A DNA stretch of 50,302 nt from Pseudomonas inefficax (lineage in GTDB: Bacteria; Pseudomonadota; Gammaproteobacteria; Pseudomonadales; Pseudomonadaceae): positions 1-50,302 of the forward strand of contig NZ_OPYN01000191.1 in NCBI RefSeq assembly GCF_900277125.1. The letters are read 5' to 3'. Made by a program: the position numbers and the translations under genes. The notes beneath the pieces are model-generated. The model saw nothing but the letters and a program-made list of their open reading frames with translations, ran no database searches and was not told where the DNA came from. Shown here piece by piece: positions 43,901 through 50,302 of the stretch. Each line of letters starts with the position of its first letter. Position 1 is the stretch's first letter.

Positions 43901-46555
43901 GCTGTCGAACGGGTTCGGCACGAAGCGCTCGGCGGTCAGCCCCGGGCGCCCGTGATAGCCCCGCGCCAGGCCGGCCTGGCCAATCACCAGTTCGCCATGG
44001 CTGCCCGGGGCCACCGGGTTCAGCGCAGCATCGAGCAGGTACCACGACAGGTCCGGAATCACCTCGCCGATCGGGCTGCTCGCGCCCTTGGCCAGGTCGG
44101 CCTTGGTGATCGGCCGGTAGGTCACGTGCACCGTGGTTTCGGTGATGCCGTACATGTTGATCAGCCGTGGCTGCTGGTCGCCGAATACCTCGAACCAGGG
44201 AGCGAGGCTGCTCACGTCCAGCGCTTCACCGCCGAACACCACATGCCGCAAGGCCAGGCCCTGCCCCTGCCGCGCTGCCGCGCAGGCCACCGGGATCAAC
44301 TGGCGAAACGCCGACGGCGTCTGGTTCAGCACCGTGACCTGCTCGCGCTGCAGCAGCGCATGGAAGTCCTCGGTGGAACGTGCCACATCCTTGGCCACCA
44401 TCACCGCCCGGCCGCCATACAACAGCGCGCCGAACAGCTCCCATACCGAGAAGTCGAAGGCGTAGGAGTGGAACACCGTCCACACGTCACTGGCATCGAA
44501 GCGGAACCACGCCTGCGTCGCCGCGAACAGCCGGACCACGTTCTGGTGCGGCAACAGCGTGCCCTTGGGCTTGCCGGTGGAGCCGGAGGTGTAGATCACG
44601 TAGGCCAGGTTCTGCGGGGCCACTTCGATATTCGGATTGGCATCGCTGTAGCTGGCCAGAACCTGCTCATCCAGCTCCAGGCACTCGATAGCGGCCGGAA
44701 TTGGCAGCACCTCGCGCAGGTGCGACTGGGTCAGCAGCAAGGCAATGCCACTGTCGGCGAACATGTAGCTGAGGCGGTCTTCCGGGTATTCCGGGTCCAG
44801 CGGCACATAGGCACCGCCGGCCTTGAGGATACCCAGCAGGCCGATGACCATCTCCAAGCTGCGCTCCATGGCGATGCCCACCAGCACGTCAGGGCCGACG
44901 CCACGCTCGATCAGCTTGTGCGCCAACTGATTGGCCCGGCGATTCAGTTCGCCATAGCTCAGGGTCTGCTCGCCGAAGGTGATCGCCGAGGCCTCAGGGG
45001 CCGCGGCCACCCGGGCCTCGATCAGTTCATGAATGGTTCGCTCATCCGGGAAGGCGACGGCGTTGCGGTTCCAGTCACGCAGCACAGCTTGCTGCTCGTT
45101 CTCGCCGAGCAACGGCAGCTCGCTGATACGCTGGCCCGGTTGGCGCACGATGGCTTCCAGCAGGTTGACCCAATGCCGCGCCATGCGCTCGATGGTGCTG
45201 GCATCGAACAGGTCGGTGGCGTAGGTCAACGAAGCCCCGATGCCCTGTTCATGCTCGGAGGTGTCCAGAGCCAGGTCGAACTTGGCGGTGTGGTTGTCCC
45301 AGGCCAACTCCTCCATCTCCAGCCCTGCTATACGTCGGGGCTCGCCCTTGGCCTGGGTCTGGTGGTTGTACAGCACCTGGAACAGCGGGTTGTGGCTAAG
45401 GTTGCGCTCCGGTTGCAGCGCATCGACCAGCTGCTCGAACGGCAGGTCCTGGTAGGCCTGGGCACCCAGGGCACGTTGCTTGACCTGTTGCAGCAGCTCG
45501 CTGAACGTCAGCTGCACATCGAACTCGGCACGCAGCACCTGGGTGTTGACGAAGAAGCCGATCAGGCGCTCGGTCTCGACCCGGTTGCGGTTGGCAATCG
45601 GTACCCCAACGCGGATATCCGCCTGGCCCGAGTAGCGATGCAGCAGGGTCTGGAAGCTGGCCAGCAGCAGCATGAACGGCGTCACGCCCTGCTGCTGGGC
45701 AACCCGTTTCAGGTGGGTGGCCAGCTCATCGCCCAGCACGATCGGCAACCGTGCCCCTCTGTGGCTCGGCATGGCCGGACGCGGATGGTCCAGCGGCAGC
45801 TCCAGCACCGGTTGCTCATCGCCCAATTGTTCGGTCCAGTAAGCCAGTTGCCGTGCCTGTTCGCCAGCTTCCATCCAGCTACGCTGCCAGATGGCATAGT
45901 CGGCATACTGGATCGGCAGGGCCGGCAGTTGCGGCACCTGGCCCTGGCTGAAACCTTGATAGAACTGCACCAGCTCATTGACCATCACCGGCATCGACCA
46001 GCCGTCGGCGACGATATGGTGCAGGGTCAGTACCAGCACATGCTGGTCCGCCGCCAGGCGCAGCAGCCGGGCGCGCAGCAGCGGCCCCTGCTCCAGGTCG
46101 AACGGTTTCCCCGCTTCGGTCTCGACCCAGGCCCGCACAGCGGCCTCGTCGGCGTGCGCCTGCTCCTCGATGAGCAGGTCGAACGGCAGCTGGCCATGAA
46201 TGACCTGCACCGCCTGCTCACCGTCGCGACGGAACGTGGTACGCAGGGTTTCATGTCGCTCGATCAAGGCCTCGAAGGCCAGTTGCAGAGCTGTGGTGTC
46301 CAGAGCCCCCTTGAATTTCAAGGCAGCCGGGATGTTGTAGGTGGCACTGGCAGGCTCCCATTGCCACAGGAACCACTGCCGTTGCTGGGCGTATGAAAGC
46401 GCCGGCAATGGATGCTCGCCGCGCACCTCGGGGATCGGCAACTGGGCCAGGCTCATGCCCTTCGCCGCCAGTTTCTCGAGGAAGAGTTTGCGCTGTGGCA
46501 GCGGCAGGCCGATGAAGCGCTGCACCAGGGCCATGTTTCTGTTATCCGTTTGCAT
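37937..46555 (-). CDS. Terminal pyoverdine-type NRPS: C-A(Thr)-T-E-C-A(basic)-T-TE
   Basis: A 2872-aa synthetase. Domains by approximate residue are: N-terminal docking helix (1-40); LCL-type C (HHIVADGWS, about 180); A1 (about 510-960, SGSTGKPKG); T1 (LGGDSI, 1055, the form found before E domains); epimerase (about 1100-1520, HHLAVDGVSW); C2 of the DCL type (PLSPMQQGML, HHILMDGWS); A2 (about 2010-2450); T2 (LGGDSL, 2555); and thioesterase with GWSLGG (2690). The A1 pocket code reads D-F-W-N-V-G-M-V-H, that is threonine, which is epimerised. A2 reads D-G-E-C-C-G-G-V-T, close to codes for ornithine-type or lysine residues. With the thioesterase this gives ...D-aThr, then a terminal residue such as cyclic hydroxyornithine. 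The start at 46555 follows the upstream NRPS stop by one base. Intact frame throughout. Confidence 0.9.
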   Translation of the reverse strand: MQTDNRNMALVQRFIGLPLPQRKLFLEKLAAKGMSLAQLPIPEVRGEHPLPALSYAQQRQWFLWQWEPASATYNIPAALKFKGALDTTALQLAFEALIERHETLRTTFRRDGEQAVQVIHGQLPFDLLIEEQAHADEAAVRAWVETEAGKPFDLEQGPLLRARLLRLAADQHVLVLTLHHIVADGWSMPVMVNELVQFYQGFSQGQVPQLPALPIQYADYAIWQRSWMEAGEQARQLAYWTEQLGDEQPVLELPLDHPRPAMPSHRGARLPIVLGDELATHLKRVAQQQGVTPFMLLLASFQTLLHRYSGQADIRVGVPIANRNRVETERLIGFFVNTQVLRAEFDVQLTFSELLQQVKQRALGAQAYQDLPFEQLVDALQPERNLSHNPLFQVLYNHQTQAKGEPRRIAGLEMEELAWDNHTAKFDLALDTSEHEQGIGASLTYATDLFDASTIERMARHWVNLLEAIVRQPGQRISELPLLGENEQQAVLRDWNRNAVAFPDERTIHELIEARVAAAPEASAITFGEQTLSYGELNRRANQLAHKLIERGVGPDVLVGIAMERSLEMVIGLLGILKAGGAYVPLDPEYPEDRLSYMFADSGIALLLTQSHLREVLPIPAAIECLELDEQVLASYSDANPNIEVAPQNLAYVIYTSGSTGKPKGTLLPHQNVVRLFAATQAWFRFDASDVWTVFHSYAFDFSVWELFGALLYGGRAVMVAKDVARSTEDFHALLQREQVTVLNQTPSAFRQLIPVACAAARQGQGLALRHVVFGGEALDVSSLAPWFEVFGDQQPRLINMYGITETTVHVTYRPITKADLAKGASSPIGEVIPDLSWYLLDAALNPVAPGSHGELVIGQAGLARGYHGRPGLTAERFVPNPFDSQGGRLYRSGDLARYGGAGVVEYLGRIDHQVKIRGFRIELGEIEARLQAQASVAQGVVLAQDGPGGKQLVGYVVPADAAVLASTEAQAAEREALRTALKASLPDYMVPAHLLFLAKLPLTANGKLDRRALPQPDASLLQAAYVAPQSELEQQIAAIWADVLKLERVGLDDNFFELGGDSIVSLQVVGKARQAGVQFTPKQLFQHQTVQGLATVARRVVAGASEQGPITGSTPLTPIQHWFFEADIEQRGHWNQSVLLTPSEPLQANRLHDALLALVAHHDALRLGFEQQAGAWQAEYKPQQQARILWEHACADEEALAVLADQAQRSLDLQQGSLVRALLASLPDGSQRLLLVIHHLAVDGVSWRLLLEDLQQAYQALGNRQPLQLPAKTSAYKAWAQQLQAYAQSEALQAELAYWQAQLQGTSDHLPCANALGGNQQQHAASVSTRLGREATRQLLHDAPAAYRTQINDLLLTALARVIARWTEQPQVLVRLEGHGREDLFDDIDLSRTVGWFTSMYPVKLSPLGGIGESIKAVKEQLRAVPNKGLGYGALKYMGPAGAREALAALPQGEIVFNYLGQFDGSFDEQSGLFAPAREYGGAAKPADAPLDSQIALNGQVYGGELKLVWTFSAQRYDTAVMQRLADDYAAELGALIAHCCEPGNRGVTPSDFPLAALSQQQLDDLPAVARQVADIYPLSPMQQGMLFHSLQGPEGALYINQTSVEVKGLEIERFVAAWQQVIGCHDILRSAFWSAPHLAEPLQLVYRKVELPVVVHDWRDRPVSAQMLQARAEADAAQGLDLSVAPLMRLTLVRLDNERLHLLWTRHHILMDGWSTSRLLGEVLQTYHGHPARAPAGRFGDYIRWLAGQPKAALEQFWRGKLQELESPTWLADSLAARPSADLQGHAALYLRWDASRTRQLREQAQRLRITANTLIQATWLLLLQRYTGQATVCFGATVAGRPAGLPGADEMLGLFINTLPVVQTPQPQQRIVDWLQQLQAYNLELRDHEHAALADVQRWAGQAGQALFDSIVVFENYPVDERLQEGGGGSLQFGEVSNRDVTNYAMDLAVHLGETLSVEFLYLRNRFTEQATDSIRGSFERLLEGMLDNPDATVGSLDMLTPAQAQQAQARNALQPCERATPRLAELIARHAQARPEAIAVACGQRQLTYAQLDERANRLAHHLIALGARPEVTVGIALERSVEVIVAFLAVMKTGAAYVPLDIDYPQDRLQWIVEDSAMHLLLTSSGLRQRFAGVEHCVELDLLAIASLPSDAPQVLVQDANLAYLIYTSGSTGKPKGVAVSHGQIGMHCQAIARLYQMDESTRELLFMSFAFDGAQERWLSTLSSGGCLVVRGSQLWTAEQTWQVLHAERIDIACFPPAYLQQLAEFAETRQEAAPPVHIYCFGGDAVPDALFELVKRTLRPQFLTNGYGPTETVVTPLLWKVSAQQSCQAVYAPIGERVGQRTLHVLDQGLNPVPDGVAGELYIGGEGVARGYHQRPSLTAERFVADPFAQGGRLYRTGDRVRRRADGVIDFIGRLDNQLKVRGFRIEPGEIEARLRNLADVRDAVVVAREGATGKQLVAYLVTSNGATSATPLRDALRADLPDYMVPTQWVVLPAFPLTPNGKIDRNALPAPELAGRPARVAPRDDTERALAAIWQEVLEVDEVGVDDNFFELGGDSLRVLKMLSKVRAQPDLSIELKLRDVMARPTIGELSGYTDAKVALDPLLLLNSRVAGARPLFCLHAGFGTVFDYEPLARRLEGHCSVYGVQCRMLLDRNWQDDSLQAMAIDYAQYIRQKQPEGPYQLAGWSLGGTLAVLVAQELEAQGQQVSLLGLVDSFIPTGAPATPAADWSADLGSFLSVLLGLAKEQLVLPAVAPGSSVPVLERLIEETRSGLRASSAFASVESAELAHTFAVAMQLKALSERLPELPTTRAAALCWWAGDHGQRFAVHGSRENHTVAAGHYDILKHRDVNEGLAARLVAEPVPG
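43540..46390. repeat. Near-identical NRPS module DNA, copy 1
   Basis: This segment (C domain and Thr-type A domain of the terminal NRPS) aligns with 46898-49748 at a constant offset of 3358 bp without visible indels between the points checked. Blocks of several hundred bases within the A domain (about 43,690-45,030) differ at only a few percent of positions. Confidence 0.85.
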
Positions 46556-46556
46556 T

Positions 46557-49500
46557 TCAGACTGCCTCAAGCTCGCTCATGAAGTCCTGGAGTTCATCCA
46601 GGTCTGCATCGCTATGGGTATTCAAGCCATTGATCATTGCTGCGTAGTCCTGCAGCGTTTGCGCCTGGAACAGCAACGCCAGGGGCAGGCTCGTGCCAAG
46701 CTCGACCTGTAGCCGCGCCATGACCTGGGTAGCCAGCAAGGAGTGCCCGCCCAGTTCGAAGAAGTTGTCGCCCAGGCCCACCCGGTCCAGCTTCAGCACA
46801 TCGGCCCAGATCGCCGCGATCCGTTGCTCCAGTTCGCTTTGCGGTGCGAGGTAGTCGCGCTGCAACTGGCTGGCATCCGGTTGCGGCAATGCACGGCGGT
46901 CCAGCTTGCCGTTGGCGGTCAACGGCAGCTTGCTCAGGAACAGCAGGTGGGCCGGCACCATGTAATCTGGCAAACCGGCCTTGAGCGCCTCGCGCAGGCT
47001 GTTGCGTAATGCGCCTTCGTCTTGCGTGCTGTCGGCAGGCACCACATACCCCACCAACTGCTTGCCGCCAGGGCCGTCCTGGGCCAGCACCACCCCTTGG
47101 GCCACGCTGGCCTGCGCCTGCAGTCGCGCCTCGATCTCGCCCAGCTCGATGCGAAAACCTCGGATCTTCACCTGATGGTCGATCCGCCCCAGGTACTCCA
47201 CCACTCCCGCGCCGCCGTAGCGGGCCAAATCGCCCGAGCGGTACAGGCGGCCACCCTGGCTGTCGAACGGGTTCGGCACGAAGCGCTCGGCGGTCAGCCC
47301 CGGGCGCCCGTGATAGCCCCGCGCCAGGCCGGCCTGGCCAATCACCAGTTCGCCGTGGCTACCCGGGGCAACCGGGTTCAGCGCGGCATCCAGCAGGTAC
47401 CACGACAGGTCCGGGATCACCTCGCCGATCGGGCTGCTCGCACCCCTGGCCAGGTCGGCCTTGGTGATCGGCCGGTAGGTCACATGCACCGTGGTCTCGG
47501 TGATGCCGTACATGTTGATCAGCCGTGGCTGCTGGTCGCCAAACACCTCGAACCAAGGGGCGAGGCTGCTCACGTCCAGCGCTTCACCGCCGAATACCAC
47601 GTGCCGCAAGGCCAGGCCCTGCCCCTGCCGCGCTGCCGCGCAGGCCACCGGGATCAACTGGCGGAACGCCGACGGCGTCTGGTTCAACACCGTGACCTGC
47701 TCGCGCTGCAGCAGCGCATGGAAGTCCTCGGTGGAACGAGCCACATCCTTGGCCACCATCACCGCCCGGCCGCCATACAGCAGCGCGCCGAACAGCTCCC
47801 ATACCGAGAAGTCGAAGGCATAGGAGTGGAACACCGTCCACACATCGCTGGCATCGAAACGGAACCAGTCTTGGGTCGCCGCAAACAGCCGGACCACGTT
47901 CTGGTGCGGCAGCAGCGTGCCCTTGGGCTTGCCGGTGGAGCCGGAGGTGTAGATCACGTAGGCCAGATTCTGTGGGGCTACTTCGATATTCGGGTTAGCG
48001 TCGCTGTAGCCGACCAGAGTTTGTTCATCCAGCTCCAGGCACTCGATAGCGGCCGGAATTGGCAGCACCTCGCGCAGGTGCGATTGGGTCAGCAGCAAGG
48101 CAATGCCACTGTCGGCGAACATGTAGCTGAGGCGGTCTTCCGGGTACTCCGGGTCCAGCGGCACATAGGCGCCACCGGCCTTGAGAATGCCCAGCAGGCC
48201 GACCACCATTTCCAGGCTTCGCTCCATGGCGATGCCCACCAGCACGTCAGGGCCGACGCCACGCTCGATCAGCTTGTGCGCCAGCCGGTTGGCCCGGCGG
48301 TTCAGCTCGCCATAGCTCAGGGTCTGCTCGCCGAAAGTGACAGCCGGGGCCTCGGGGGCAGCGGCCACTCGGGCCTCGATCAGCTCGTGGATACTGCGCT
48401 CATCCTGGAAGGCGACGGTGTTGCGGTTCCAGTCATGCAGCACGGCCTGCTGCTCTTCCTTGCCGAGCAACGGCAGCTCGCTGATACGCTGGCCAGGTTG
48501 GCGCACGATGGCTTCCAGCAAGTTGACCCAGTGCCGCGCCATGCGCTCGATGGTCCTGGCGTCAAACAGGTCAGTGGCATAGGTCAGTACCGCACCGATC
48601 CCCTGCCCGGCTTCGTAGGTGTCCAGGCTCAGGTCAAACTTGGCTGTATTCGTGCTCCAGTCCAGGCCGGACATTTCCAGGCCCGGCAAGCGGTGCTGGC
48701 TACCCTTGAGTTCGGTCTGGTGGTTGTACAGCACCTGGAACAATGGGTTGTGCCCAAGGTTGCGCTCAGGCTGCAAGGCCTCGACCAACTGCTCGAACGG
48801 CAGGTCCTGATGGGCCTGCGCGCCCAGGACACGTTGCCTGATCTGTTGCAGCAGCTCGCCGAAGGTCAGCTGCACATCGAACTCAGCACGCAGCACCTGG
48901 GTGTTGACGAAGAAGCCGATCAGGCGCTCGGTCTCGACCCGGTTGCGGTTGGCCGTGGGCACACCAACACGGATGTCGGAATGGCCCGAATAGCGATGTA
49001 GCAAGGTCTGGAAGCTGGCCAGCAGCAGCATGAATGGTGTCACGCCCTGCTGCTGGGCGACGCGCTTGAGGTTGGCCGCCAGCTCATCGCCCAACTCAAT
49101 CGGCCAGCGCGCGCCTTGGTGGCTCGGTACAGCCGGGCGCGGATGGTCCAGCGGCAGTTCCAGCACCGGTTGCTCATCACCCAGTTGTTCGGTCCAGTAG
49201 GCCAGTTGTCGTGCCTGTTCGCCGGCTTCCATCCAGTTGCGCTGCCACACGGCGAAGTCCGCGTACTGGATCGGCAGGGCCGGCAACTGCGGCACCTGGC
49301 CCTGGCTGAAACCTTGATAGAACTGCACCAGCTCATTGACCATCACCGGCATCGACCAGCCGTCAGCGACGATATGGTGCAGGGTCAGTACCAGCACGTG
49401 CTGGTCCGCCGCCAGGCGCAGCAGCCGGGCGCGCAGAAGCGGCCCCTGCTCCAGGTCGAACGGCTGCCCGGCTTCGGTCTCGACCCAGGCCCGCACAGCG

Positions 49501-50302
49501 GCCTCATCGGCGTGCCCCTGCTCCTCGACGGCCAGCTCGAATGGCACCTGGGCATGAATGATCTGTACCGCCTCCTCGCCGTCCAGGCGGAAGGTGGTGC
49601 GCAGGGTTTCGTGACGCTCGATCAAGGCGCCGAAGGCTTGCTGCAGGGCAGCGATATCCAGCGCCCCGGTCAGCTTCAGTGCTGCCGGAATATTGTAGGT
49701 GGCACTGTGCGGTGCCCATTGCCACAGGAACCACTGCCGTTGTTGGGCATAGGAAAGCGCCAGCGGGTGCTCCCGGGAAACCCGCCCAATGACGCTAGAG
49801 CAAGCCTGCTCACCTTGCGCTGCAAGCCTGGCGAAGTCGGCCAGGCTCGACGTTTCGAACAGCGCGCGCAACTGCAGCTCCACGCCCAGGCTCTGACGTA
49901 CCCGGGAGATCACCTGGACGGCGAGCAAGGAGTGCCCACCCAGTTCGAAGAAGTTGTCGCCCAGGCCGACCCGCTCCAGCTTCAGCACATCGGCCCAGAT
50001 CGTCGCGATCTGTTGTTCCAGTTCACTCTGCGGGGCCACGTAGGCCGCTTGCAGCAGGCTGGCGTCCGGCTGCGGCAGCGCACGGCGGTCCAGCTTGCCG
50101 TTGGCGGTCAACGGCAGCTTGCTCAGGAACAGCAGGTGTGCCGGCACCATGTAATCCGGCAAACCGGCCTTGAGCGCCTCGCGCAGGCTGTTGCGCAATG
50201 CGCCTTCGTCTTGCGTGCTGTCGGCAGGCACCACATACCCCACCAACTGCTTGCCGCCAGGGCCGTCCTGGGCCAGCACCACACCTTGGGCCACGCTGGC
50301 CT
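46557..50302 (-). CDS. Pyoverdine-type NRPS, C-terminal part: A(end)-T-C-A(Thr)-T
   Basis: The last 1248 codons of a synthetase whose start lies beyond the right edge. Visible are the end of an A domain (LTANGKLDRR lysine motif), T (LGGHSLLAVQ), an LCL C domain (HHIVADGWSM), a complete A domain, T (LGGHSLLATQ) and an acidic C-terminal docking tail (DADLDELQDFMSELEAV) that should pair with the N-terminal helix of the next NRPS. The A-domain pocket residues read D-F-W-N-V-G-M-V-H, the threonine code. There is no epimerase, so this Thr stays L. The stop lies one base ahead of the next gene's start, so the two synthetases are translationally linked. Confidence 0.9.
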   Translation of the reverse strand, partial: ASVAQGVVLAQDGPGGKQLVGYVVPADSTQDEGALRNSLREALKAGLPDYMVPAHLLFLSKLPLTANGKLDRRALPQPDASLLQAAYVAPQSELEQQIATIWADVLKLERVGLGDNFFELGGHSLLAVQVISRVRQSLGVELQLRALFETSSLADFARLAAQGEQACSSVIGRVSREHPLALSYAQQRQWFLWQWAPHSATYNIPAALKLTGALDIAALQQAFGALIERHETLRTTFRLDGEEAVQIIHAQVPFELAVEEQGHADEAAVRAWVETEAGQPFDLEQGPLLRARLLRLAADQHVLVLTLHHIVADGWSMPVMVNELVQFYQGFSQGQVPQLPALPIQYADFAVWQRNWMEAGEQARQLAYWTEQLGDEQPVLELPLDHPRPAVPSHQGARWPIELGDELAANLKRVAQQQGVTPFMLLLASFQTLLHRYSGHSDIRVGVPTANRNRVETERLIGFFVNTQVLRAEFDVQLTFGELLQQIRQRVLGAQAHQDLPFEQLVEALQPERNLGHNPLFQVLYNHQTELKGSQHRLPGLEMSGLDWSTNTAKFDLSLDTYEAGQGIGAVLTYATDLFDARTIERMARHWVNLLEAIVRQPGQRISELPLLGKEEQQAVLHDWNRNTVAFQDERSIHELIEARVAAAPEAPAVTFGEQTLSYGELNRRANRLAHKLIERGVGPDVLVGIAMERSLEMVVGLLGILKAGGAYVPLDPEYPEDRLSYMFADSGIALLLTQSHLREVLPIPAAIECLELDEQTLVGYSDANPNIEVAPQNLAYVIYTSGSTGKPKGTLLPHQNVVRLFAATQDWFRFDASDVWTVFHSYAFDFSVWELFGALLYGGRAVMVAKDVARSTEDFHALLQREQVTVLNQTPSAFRQLIPVACAAARQGQGLALRHVVFGGEALDVSSLAPWFEVFGDQQPRLINMYGITETTVHVTYRPITKADLARGASSPIGEVIPDLSWYLLDAALNPVAPGSHGELVIGQAGLARGYHGRPGLTAERFVPNPFDSQGGRLYRSGDLARYGGAGVVEYLGRIDHQVKIRGFRIELGEIEARLQAQASVAQGVVLAQDGPGGKQLVGYVVPADSTQDEGALRNSLREALKAGLPDYMVPAHLLFLSKLPLTANGKLDRRALPQPDASQLQRDYLAPQSELEQRIAAIWADVLKLDRVGLGDNFFELGGHSLLATQVMARLQVELGTSLPLALLFQAQTLQDYAAMINGLNTHSDADLDELQDFMSELEAV
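46898..49748. repeat. Near-identical NRPS module DNA, copy 2
   Basis: Partner of 43540-46390. In addition, its 5' part on the plus strand (about 46,800-47,113) matches 49,989-50,302 at an offset of 3189 bp. A third copy of the A-domain end thus continues past the window edge. Confidence 0.85.

Noticed and set aside
38594..46396. Very long plus-strand frames (1062 and 1536 aa) opposite the NRPS
   Set aside because: They are antisense frames of high-GC NRPS code. The minus strand has a complete set of NRPS motifs, while the plus frames have biased His/Gln/Arg composition and no family motifs.

Overview
The window reads as chromosome of a fluorescent Pseudomonas of the P. putida group. The evidence is high G+C, paired REP palindromes between operons, a tandem fadD pair next to phaJ1, an ECF-10-type sigma operon, aceK with its usual neighbours, and pyoverdine-type NRPS, receptor and PvdO genes. 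No tRNA, rRNA or CRISPR array is visible.

Bases 1-13,080 are mostly core genome. The left edge is the end of an IS3-family element just downstream of fadD1. Then come two long-chain acyl-CoA synthetases, a serine hydrolase and PhaJ1 (fatty acid activation and (R)-3-hydroxyacyl-CoA supply). A four-gene ECF42-type sigma operon (SnoaL-like, YciI/DGPF, AHSA1-like, sigma factor) follows, with a matching TGTCGA-N17-CGAC promoter in front of it. After that are a DUF2790 protein, a GNAT enzyme, peptide deformylase, a YihY/BrkB membrane protein, a 59-aa CsbD protein, a conserved hypothetical and CvfB.

Bases about 13,240-28,370 form an accessory catabolic island of lower and mixed G+C between cvfB and the lipoprotein/aceK segment. 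It holds a Rieske oxygenase of the quaternary-amine type, a LysR regulator, a divergent GbdR-like GlxA-family regulator, an FAD amine/amino-acid oxidase, an MFS transporter, a DapA-family lyase, an aldehyde dehydrogenase, a complete glycine-betaine-type ABC transporter, an M24-fold protein closely resembling the DMSP lyase DddP, and a second LysR regulator. Four copies of a palindrome ATAAC-N5-GTTAT (one with a single mismatch) lie only in its control regions, which suggests one regulator ties the blocks together. The likely job is uptake and stepwise breakdown of a betaine or sulfonium-betaine compound. The exact substrate is not determined, and this is the best candidate for an undescribed system here.

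Bases 28,560-33,750 return to core genes: a DUF6279-like lipoprotein, aceK, two EamA exporters and a DUF4265 protein. From 34,240 to the right edge lies a pyoverdine-type siderophore locus: pvdO with a PvdS-like promoter, an FpvA-type signalling TonB receptor, and, on the opposite strand, the last two NRPS proteins. The final NRPS has modules C-A(Thr)-T-E and C-A(basic residue, probably an ornithine derivative)-T-TE. The upstream NRPS, cut by the window edge, ends with another Thr module. The predicted C-terminal part of the peptide is therefore Thr, D-(allo)Thr, then an ornithine-like residue. The two Thr modules are near-identical in DNA.
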